DNA from: Pseudeuparius sepicola
Lineage: Eukaryota > Arthropoda > Insecta > Coleoptera > Anthribidae
Direction of reading: 5' to 3'
DNA length: 64,000 nt
Assembly: GCA_963920635.1 (NCBI GenBank)
Contig: OY987298.1
Coordinates: 70,453,949-70,517,948, forward strand
In this document: piece after piece, positions 57,301 to 64,000 of the stretch
How the letters are laid out: each line of letters starts with the position of its first letter
Numbering within the stretch: the stretch's first letter is position 1
Translations under genes and position numbers: made by a program
The notes under the pieces: generated by a model
What the model was told of the DNA's origin: nothing
Database searches by the model: none
The model's input: only the letters and a program-made list of their open reading frames with translations

Positions 57301-58350
57301 GGGTTGTCTGCACTGTCCACCTGGGCATCTACCCGCTTTAGATTGTACAAATAATTACAAGTTCAAGTATATAGTTATTTGTTCCCAAATCTTACCAACT
57401 GATCGAACCCACCAAATTCACCCTGTAGATGTGGTTATGAAACAGTACGTATATCCCAAATCAAGCCTTTCTCTGAGGTAGGAATAGACTATGGAGGTCC
57501 TTTTCTGATCACTTTAAGTAAATCTAGAGGTTGCAAATCTCAAAAGGCATATATCGCTCTGTTCATTTGTATGGCTACGAAAGCTATTCACCTTGAATTG
57601 GTGTCCGACTTGACAACCGACGCCTTTCTCGCGGCATTACGAAGATTCATCTCTCTCATAGGTCGGTGTTTGCGGATCCACAGCGATTGTGGCACCAATT
57701 TCGTAGGAGCTGCATGGGAACTACAGAATTTTATGCGCCAAGCCACGGAATCGTTGACGATAGAATGGCACTTCAATCCCCCACACGCCCCCCACTTTGG
57801 AGGGCTGTGGGAGGCTGGCATAAAATCTGTTAAGTCTCACTTAATTCGCACCGTCGGGGAACAGGTGCTCACCTTCGAGGAGTTCTCCACGGTTCTGGCC
57901 CAAGTTGAGGCCATCTTAAATTCCAGACCCTTATGCCCTCAAAGCTCCGACCCTCACGATTTACTGGCTCTCACACCTGGACACTTCCTCTGTCTTGATA
58001 CACTCAATTCAGTTCCCGAACCTAATTTGCTCGATTTGAATATTAATCGTTTGTCGAGGTGGCAACTCGTCCAACGTCTTCATCAACATCTGTGGCGGCG
58101 CTGGCACGGTGAATACTTAAATAATCTTATGCAGCGCCCCAAATGGACTGATCCCTCCATACCCATAGTTATCGGGACTATGGTCCTCCTCAAGGAAGAA
58201 AATTCCCCGCCACTGAAGTGGCATTTAGCTCGCGTCCTGGAGGTCCACCTGGGAAGGGACGGGATCACAAGAGTTGTCAAGGTGCGCACTGTGAGGGGTA
58301 CTTTGATACGTGCCGTGAACAAAGTGTGTCCACTGCCCAATTGCGATTAA
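54301..58350 (+). pseudogene. BEL pol (protease, RT, RNase H, integrase)
   Basis: The protease region has V-V-L-D-G-A-S-T-S-H-F-I-T; the usual Asp-x-Gly reads Asp-Gly-Ala. A frame break and deletion near 54710 remove the segment before T-M-F-G-W-V-L-S-G. RT shows V-V-F-D-A-S-A, I-A-D-M-K-Q-M-Y and Y-V-D-D-V. RNase H shows F-C-D-A-S-E-K, P-R-L-E-L-C-G and W-T-D-S-T-V. The integrase zinc domain lacks its His pair: a deletion near 57026 joins N-H-R-L-T to F-R-I-L-S with a frameshift. A solo LTR interrupts at 57160. The catalytic part remains open (57571-58350): I-D-Y-G-G, H-S-D-C-G-T-N-F and G-L-W-E-A-G-I, followed by the DUF5641-like tail. The RT-RNase H frame (54773-57064) is uninterrupted. 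Confidence 0.9.
57160..57444. mobile_element. Solo LTR inside the BEL integrase
   Basis: This 285-bp insert starts TGTGGCGGTCCACC and ends TTATGAAACA (TG...CA). It is bounded by a 4-bp duplication GTAC (57156-57159 and 57445-57448). Skipping it restores the integrase frame from G-D-L-P-P to V-R-I-S-Q. Ty3/Gypsy-type elements typically give 4-5-bp duplications, so this is probably a solo LTR left after recombination. No full copy of its family is in the window. Confidence 0.75.
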
Positions 58351-58430
58351 GTAATCTCAGACAACTCATTTTCCTTTTATTTTTAAGTTAGCTTAATCTC
58401 ATTAGTTTTAAGTATTATCAATCATTACTA

Positions 58431-58568
58431 TTTACTCAATTAGAGTGCGCTCAGTAACTTTCGGTTCCACATTAAGTGTATTTTAAAATGTTCCATTTTT
58501 TACTCAATTAGAATGCGCTCAGTAACTTTTCTGTTCCACATTAAGTGTATTTTAAAATGTTCCATTTT
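58431..58568 (+). repeat. 68-bp tandem duplication before the BEL 3' LTR
   Basis: TTTACTCAATTAGAGTGCGC... (58431-58498) is repeated with a few changes at 58499-58568; both copies end TTAAAATGTTCCATTTT. It lies just upstream of the G-rich TTTTGGTGGGCGGTA that serves as the likely polypurine tract. Confidence 0.85.
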
Positions 58569-58579
58569 GGTGGGCGGTA

Positions 58580-59028
58580 TGTCGCGTCTTGCCATGTTAA
58601 ATAAGCTAAAAAATAAGTATTTGCAGTTGCCTAATTGCTGCAGGACAATTTCAACATTTCCCACCATGTGTCCAATCAGCAAGAAGGAAGAACCCGCGCC
58701 GCCTGCGCATTGAACTGGAAGAAGAAGCTGAAGCGCACTTGCCTTGTGACAGTGACCGAAAGAAAGACGCATTTTAACTCCGAACGAAAGTGTCGGGCTA
58801 TTTCTCACCGTAAGTGCGGTTTATCCCCCAAAATTAAACTAAACTATATAGTTGAACTGTCTCGCGAGATCGCGGCCGCGAATTGAAGACTCCGGGAACA
58901 CCAAACACCCAAGAGACCACTTGTCGGCACACGGCAGACATCGACAAAAGGTAGGACACATGGAAATCTTTTTCCCTTGAATCAGCGCCTCCTAATCTCT
59001 ATAACCCGGACCCTACCGGTCCTAATCA
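58580..59028 (+). repeat. BEL 3' LTR
   Basis: 449 bp from TGTCGCGTCTTGCC to CCTAATCA, followed by the TTACC target duplication. It lacks the roughly 25-nt segment present in the 5' LTR. Confidence 0.9.
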
Positions 59029-59033
59029 TTACC

Positions 59034-59640
59034 TTTTTTATATAAGGATTTCGATTTAACATACAGGATCAAATTTAAAATTATTGTAACTGTTTATAAC
59101 TTAAATTTCCATATCTCCCTCATTTTCAAGTTTTGGCAAAGTTTGTGCTAAAAAATATGTATGCCTAGATGCCATTAAAAATTCATAATTTAAGAAACTC
59201 GAAACTCCCTGCATAAAGTAAAAATGTCTACGTGTTACTATAATATCCCTAAAAAGTCGCTCAAATATAAGCTTTTTACAATTATATTGTAAGTGTGAAA
59301 TTAATTATTTTACATTAATTTTTAATTTTTCTTATTACAAAAAGCTTGTAGATATTGCTTGAATAAAAATTATATCTTGATATAAATAGGTACAGAAAAT
59401 TAAAAATAAATAAATTAGTGAGAGTCAAATAATATGTTTATTAAAATACCAAATTTATAAAAATATATTTATCTATTACTTAAGAGTACATAATTATATT
59501 ACTTACTACCTATTAATATTAAAATGTATTTTAAAATTTGAATATTTTCATCTATACCATTTTAAAGTAGTACGCCACTGTAAAACTGGAAACAGCATGC
59601 CGCCATATGCAGAGACTGGACCGGTCCAGTGTTAAACCCA
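59034..59640. other. Right remnant of the P-like element, no coding
   Basis: AT-rich sequence between the BEL 3' flank and the P-like right terminus. The expected C-terminal transposase exons were not recognised, implying an internal deletion. Confidence 0.45.
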
Positions 59641-59681
59641 AATTTACTCCTTCCTGGGGTTCTTTATTCATTGACGTCCAC

Positions 59682-60439
59682 AGTGGTGTGGACTGTCGAA
59701 CGTCAAGCCTTTATTTTCTCAGTTGTCAGATTTAATCGGGGTATGACATTATAAAGATGCTTTATGTTTATTTTAATTTTACCAGTCCTAAATCATTTTA
59801 CTTTCATGTCACAAAACTAGGTATTCTAAATATAAAACTATATTATGAAAAATTAAGTATACATATTATTAAAAAGTAAAATATAACTAATGAAAGTATC
59901 ATAGTTCAATCTGCTCGAAAACGTACAGCCAGAACAGTGGAAATTCCAATCCGGGCATCGTTCTGTGACTTGCTGCACAGCGGTTTAGGGCATAACCGAG
60001 GCCAGTTTCGAAGAAGAAGAGATCGCAGGGTACGTTTACATAGGGAAAAACTATTGTGACGTAAATTTTTAAAAATCGCTCAAATTGGCGGGAAAACAGA
60101 AAGTGGATTTTCTCTCTAACAAAGCTGTAAAATAGCAAATTACATGTACTAGGATATTGTTGAAGGTAAAAAGGCACTAAATTTGAAAAACCGTCAACTT
60201 CCCTATTTGTCCACTTGCGTGACCCAAAATGTGACCGGACATTTACCCATCACTAGTGTTTAGTAATTTTCTCTTTACAATGAAAAATTTTTGAAGATTT
60301 ATCTTTTCAAAAATTATGAACGAAATGATTTCCTTTCTACTTAATTTTATGATAGAGAGACAAGCAATGGATATCTAATACTTAATACGTTTAATATTCA
60401 CCAGTTCAGGAATTTTCACTTTTGTTGTGTGTCAGCAAA
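59682..60439. other. Stretch right of the P-like element
   Basis: No gene recognised. A segment at 59910-60065 has protein-like composition in the plus frame but no known motif. Confidence 0.3.
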
Positions 60440-61000
60440 CTAGCATATCGTGGATGCCTTTATGTCAGAATTTAGTGGCTGGTGCAACAAAAATAATATA
60501 ATGATAAATATTAATAAAACTGTAATAGTTGAATTTTATTCTAAGCACAAAATATCAGGCCTGAGAAATATAGCATCTAATGGTGAAGTCATAGATTTGA
60601 GTTCCAGTTAGGTTTTTGGGATTGCATCTTGATAAGAATTTTAACTGGTCTATAGTCAAATAAATGACATTTGCTCAAGGCTTAATAAAAGTTTTTATGC
60701 AATAATTCTCAACTTAAAAAATAATTCCAGTCCTGATGTCCGCCTACTATGGCATGGTGTACCCAGCTTTAACATATAATATTTTTAACATGGGGTCAAG
60801 TGGTAGATATAGGTAGTTTTAGTTGCACAAAACGAGTTTTAAGGTTAATATTTAACTTAGGTTATAGAAACTCATGTAGAGATTTTTCCGTGCATACAAT
60901 ATTCTTACAGTTGCTATCTGTTTATGAGAATAGGTACTGCTTTGTAACAAATGGTAGAAATCATGACTACAATATGCGAGGAAAAGAAGGTTTTAGGGTT
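60440..61000 (+). pseudogene. Decayed LINE ORF2 C-terminal part (Jockey/CR1-like)
   Basis: Phrases in shifting plus-strand frames match the region after the RT domain of insect LINEs: N-K-T-V-I-V-E-F, then L-G-L-H-L-D-K-N-F-N-W, then A-Y-Y-G-M-V-Y-P-A-L-T-Y-N-I. Further on come T-K-R-V-L-R-L-I-F-N-L-G-Y-R-N-S-C-R and H-D-Y-N-M-R. These correspond to the I-L-R-Y-G-I-V-C-W-G, Q-K-R-A-I-R-Y-L and Y-N-T-R blocks of the LINE at 34.9 kb. Frameshifts and stops are numerous, so the copy is old. The RT catalytic motifs upstream are not visible. Confidence 0.65.
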
Positions 61001-61030
61001 CAGAAGTTTAATAATTCTTAAGCCTGTTTT

Positions 61031-61150
61031 ATATTGCCAATTTCTTCATGAATTAATTCGTGGAGTTTCTTCAAGAAAAAATCATGCATTACACTGGCAA
61101 CTTCTTTATGAATTAATTCATGAATTTCTTCATGAAGTTACTTCACGAAT
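61031..61150. repeat. Degenerate TTCATGAA-rich tandem repeat
   Basis: Two related units of about 66 bp (TGCCAATTTCTTCATGAATT... and TGGCAACTTCTTTATGAATT...) are rich in the self-complementary words TTCATGAA and GAATTAATTC. Confidence 0.55.
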
Positions 61151-61375
61151 TAGAGCATGTTCTATTTTCCGTCAAATTTTGCGTGAACTTCAGGAGTACT
61201 AACATTGAAAATTTGAACACAAGGAAGGTTATATTTTGATACTGGATTTTGTTTGAGGCATTATATAGACGAGGAAGGGGAAAGTACATAATTATTTTAA
61301 AGAGAATTCAACGCCTGCCAATATGAACCAATGAATTTACATGATTTTTGAAATATTAACCAATCAGGTGATGAT

Positions 61376-61416
61376 TTCAGCAATAATACCACTAGTGGTA
61401 TTTTCGCTGAAATCAC
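61376..61416. repeat. 41-bp palindrome
   Basis: GATTTCAGC-AATAATACCAC pairs with GTGGTATTTTC-GCTGAAATC around a central TAG, with only a few mismatches. Confidence 0.7.
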
Positions 61417-61910
61417 TATCTTAGTTACACTTTAGTTACGAAAAAACAATTAACAATAGGCTTACTATGATAGCTGGTAGCTAGAACTGATAACTTAATC
61501 TAATATCTAACTTCCTCACATTACCAAATTTAATATAAAAAGGTATTCACCCTTTAAGTTAACACCTTGATTATAGGTAACACAACCGAAATTAGCATAA
61601 AAATGCTTCCAGGCTCCATTCATCGCTTAAAATACCAGACCAGCGCGACACCAACACTCAACAGCACAGATCAGATGATCGTATTTGACATTGCCCTCAT
61701 TTCACTTCTTCTTCCTCCTCCAATTTAAATGTTATGGCTATATGGCCGTTCATCCAAGTACAAAGTCAGATTTTAATTCTTTCATCAGATGTGCTAGATA
61801 TGTACTTTCGCATTACGAATACATTATAACTTTATTCATACAAGTAATCGTAATACTCAAAATTCAAAAATGGATCTGACTATAATCTAATCCGACCGTG
61901 TTTTCTATGG
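61417..61910. other. Gene-free stretch
   Basis: Nothing recognised. Confidence 0.35.
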
Positions 61911-61916
61911 TGCCAT

Positions 61917-62446
61917 CCAGGGACTCTTTAAAATAAGGGGACCCAGCATTATACTTTCCAAAGTGAGGCCTATTCTTCCCTCATTCTAATAGTATCAGTG
62001 ATGCCAAGTATGCCATTTTATTGGAGAATCTATGAATATAACAGGTACTTTGATTGTTAGTAAAAATTAATAATGGTTTCCATGATTTCTAAAAATTAGA
62101 CTTGACAATGTTGTGTCTACAATTACAGAATATGGCAACTGTCAAATGAAACAAATTTATTGTATAGTTGAAATTCTTTAATTGTCACATCTGAGTATCT
62201 GGAAGTTAGAAAACTTAAAAATTGTGAATTGTGATGGGAAATTTTTTCCCTCCTTTAAAATATATGGCACTATCTATCACATAAAACCTGATGGCAGTTG
62301 GACACTGACATATAACATAACCTTGTACCAGCCCACTTATGTGGTCTCCTTGGAGTTTACAGAAAACAAACTTCCCCTCAAGGCTTCACTTTTCCTATGT
62401 GATAGACTGTGAAATGCTGGGTCCCCTTATTTTAAAGAGTCCCTGG
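61917..62446. mobile_element. 530-bp MITE
   Basis: CCAGGGACTCTTTAAAATAA GGGGACCCAGCA at the left and its reverse complement at the right (62415-62446) are nearly perfect 32-bp inverted ends. A partial copy of the right end lies at 36985-37085, so this is a multi-copy family. It encodes no known protein. Confidence 0.7.
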
Positions 62447-62469
62447 AGCCATCTCTGTTGCGGAAGCCT

Positions 62470-63034
62470 AAAACACAACCTATCAGTTTGACACTAGGCT
62501 ACGCTGATTCAAATTTAATAAAGTATACCTTCCTATAACATGGCTTATGTTTGGTCAATTTGTTGTCCAAAATTTAAAGGCCCAAGTTTTATTTTTGACG
62601 GAAAATAGATGAGGACAAGAAAATCTTCAACAAATTCAAGAAGAAATTAAAGAAAATAAAAACACAGTAAGATCAGAAAAATATACTTGACGATTGTTCT
62701 TGCGATTCTGCAAAGACAAAAAATATGAAATTGAGAAGAACACCACAATTACTGAACTAGCAAAAATTATGCAAGATTTTGCCTTCAATATGAAAATGGA
62801 ACAAATTATAAGGAGTCTGTAATTAAGTGCAACTGGAACGTAATGGCAAAACTGCTACAAGAAAAATTTCACAATGAATACCATATTACATTTAACGCCC
62901 TTCACCGATACTGAATTTAAAGCAGCGCGAGAAGCTAGGGATATAAAAAGATAAATTTTGCAAAAAAATGTAGAATTGCACACGCAAATTGCCACTGCAC
63001 TAACTATTGAAGAGTGCTTGAAAATGCAGGACTT
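62470..63034. other. Faint coding remnant, unidentified
   Basis: Lys/Glu-rich text around 62625-62770 reads like a decayed coiled segment, but no family was recognised. It may be the upstream part of the LINE that follows. Confidence 0.3.
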
Positions 63035-63790
63035 CTGCATCATTGGGAGTTCCACAGGGGCAAAATTTGAGAATGCTCTTATTTTTAATATTTACATATG
63101 ATCTTCCTTCAAATATAATATAAAATAAACTTATTTTTACCGATGACTCTAAATTTTTCTATAACATTTCTGATAACAATGATTGACATTGCAGAGTGAT
63201 CTTGTTCGTGTTGAGCAGTGGTGTGTCGATAATGATTTGAAGTTAAATGTAAGTAAATGCAAGGTTGTGGCTTTTCTCTCACTTATACTTTAAATAATAC
63301 ATCTCGAACTCGTGATAAAAAATAGTTTTAGGAGTTTTGTATGACTTACAACTCAGTTTTACTGATCACTTGTCTCTCAAAGCAAATTAAGCCTCCAGGG
63401 CTTCATAATTAGAAATTGTAAATCCTTCACCAACGTTGAGGCACTGAAGCCTCTCTATTAATGTTACGTCAGATCTAAACTGGAATATGCATCAGTTACA
63501 TGGTGTCCTTATTATTATGTTTATAAGTTACGAATTAAAATAATTCGGAGCAATTTTTTGAAATTTCTGTGCTTCAGGGTTGATGGGATATATCCAGAGA
63601 AGAGAGGTGGTCATATCGATTCTTGCTAAGTAGATTTAATGTTAATAGCCTCACATTTAGGCGCAAACTTGCCCACATTTTTGTACGGCATCTTGAATAA
63701 CTTCATTGATTATTCGGGTCTGTTAGATCAGTTATACTTTCAGATGCCTCGATCAAATTCTAGAAATTATTACACATTTCCCTGTCGAAT
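63035..63790 (+). pseudogene. Decayed LINE reverse transcriptase
   Basis: On the plus strand G-V-P-Q-G-Q-N-L-R-M-L-L-F (near 63050) is followed by L-I-F-T-D-D-S-K-F-F (near 63140), the usual A-D-D here being T-D-D. Then come V-E-Q-W-C-V-D-N-D-L-K-L-N-V, L-E-Y-A-S-V-T-W-C-P and I-R-S-N-F-L-K-F-L. This is the canonical order of RT motifs and downstream blocks of Jockey-type LINEs. Frames change at least four times and stops are present. The sequence differs clearly from the LINE at 35 kb, so it is another family. Confidence 0.7.
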
Positions 63791-64000
63791 AGCGAAAACA
63801 AACTTATTATAAGGCTAGTCTCATATTGAAGGCAGCACAACCCAGCACAGCATAGCATAGTCTGCTTTTGTGTCCACCGCATATTAAACACAGCAATGTC
63901 TACAGAAGACGAACTCTGTTTAGATTCAGAATCAGATCTGAAATGAAAATATTATGTTGCACTATTTTGAAGAAACGAAAAAAGTGTTCAGGTGAAAGTA
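63791..64000. other. Window end, no gene
   Basis: Contains a short repeated ACAGCATAGCATAG-type word near 63840; nothing else recognised. Confidence 0.3.

Larger units (their letters stand above)
51984..59028 (+). mobile_element. BEL/Pao LTR retrotransposon
   Basis: Two long terminal repeats (51984-52461 and 58580-59028), each TG...CA, bound gag-pol coding sequence. A perfect 5-bp target duplication TTACC lies outside (51979-51983 and 59029-59033), as usual for BEL/Pao. Gene order is gag, protease, RT, RNase H, integrase, without an envelope gene. Several stops, frameshifts and deletions, and a solo LTR inside integrase, make this copy inactive. It inserted in the P-like element's transposase region. 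Confidence 0.9.
47052..59673 (+). mobile_element. P-element-like transposon with nested insertions
   Basis: The termini share 25 identical bases (ATGAATAAAGAACCCCAGGA...) preceded by CT on the left and CA on the right, giving 27-bp inverted repeats with one mismatch. Exact 8-bp direct repeats ACGTCCAC lie outside (47044-47051 and 59674-59681). P elements make 8-bp duplications and their ends begin with CA. Inside are a THAP exon pair and a P-type transposase segment. Removing the Merlin, hairpin and BEL insertions with their target duplications leaves about 2.77 kb (Drosophila P is 2.9 kb). The 3' half of the transposase is not visible, so the copy is internally deleted as well as interrupted. 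Confidence 0.8.

Noticed and set aside
1..64000. tRNA, rRNA, snRNA genes and CRISPR arrays
   Set aside because: No cloverleaf with A/B boxes, no rRNA or snRNA signature and no regularly spaced repeats were seen by eye. A tRNAscan or Rfam search would be decisive.

Overview
This window reads as eukaryotic, almost certainly insect, nuclear DNA. It is AT-rich, has no operons or ribosome binding sites, carries GT...AG introns, and is dominated by transposable elements of classes typical of insect genomes: Tc1/mariner, pogo/Tigger, piggyBac, Merlin, P-like, BEL/Pao and Jockey/CR1-like LINEs, plus many hairpin MITEs. I cannot name the order or species. Nearly every recognisable coding stretch is a decayed transposase or reverse transcriptase. 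The only convincing host gene is a pair of minus-strand exons at 39.7-41.1 kb encoding an Arg/Asp- and Gly/Tyr-rich segment like the linker of an hnRNP K (bancal)-type RNA-binding protein; the joint between the two exons is phase-consistent.

Layout. 1-13 kb: a mariner pseudogene nested in another TA-flanked element (1.65-3.29 kb); a 1.06-kb Tc1-like hairpin whose loop encodes only a transposase DNA-binding domain (5.58-6.64 kb); a broken pogo/Tigger gene with an intron (8.0-9.3 kb); a TTAA-flanked MITE (10.0-10.3 kb); LINE debris. 13-31 kb: a 644-bp near-perfect palindrome (16.3-16.95 kb); a TTAA-flanked inverted-repeat element carrying a complete hammerhead ribozyme core (17.33-17.54 kb); a DUF4817/DDE_3 mariner gene split by a 2.4-kb hairpin element (19.3-22.6 kb); a 2.5-kb foldback (22.9-25.4 kb); a THAP-like fragment (27.7 kb); a 1.2-kb TA-flanked hairpin with relatives at 6.8, 11.1 and 15.8 kb. 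31-39 kb: a large foldback containing further elements, a 5'-truncated LINE on the minus strand and a piggyBac C-terminus. 39-47 kb: the host exons, then a CpG-rich stretch with three tandem exon-like units.

47-59.7 kb is one nested structure and is the most notable find. A P-element-like transposon (47052-59673) has C-starting inverted termini of 27 bp with one mismatch, an exact 8-bp target duplication ACGTCCAC, a THAP-domain exon pair and a P-type transposase fragment. It has been split by a Merlin element (48188-49725), a 1250-bp TA-flanked hairpin (49816-51065) and a 7-kb BEL/Pao retrotransposon (51984-59028). The BEL element was itself hit by a 285-bp TG...CA solo LTR (57160-57444). Each insertion retains a target duplication; the Merlin one has a single mismatch. 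Subtracting the insertions leaves about 2.77 kb, close to the size of the Drosophila P element. 60-64 kb holds two further decayed LINEs and another MITE.

No tRNA, rRNA or CRISPR was recognised. All coordinates and alignments were read by eye, so edges of old repeats may be off by several bases to tens of bases.
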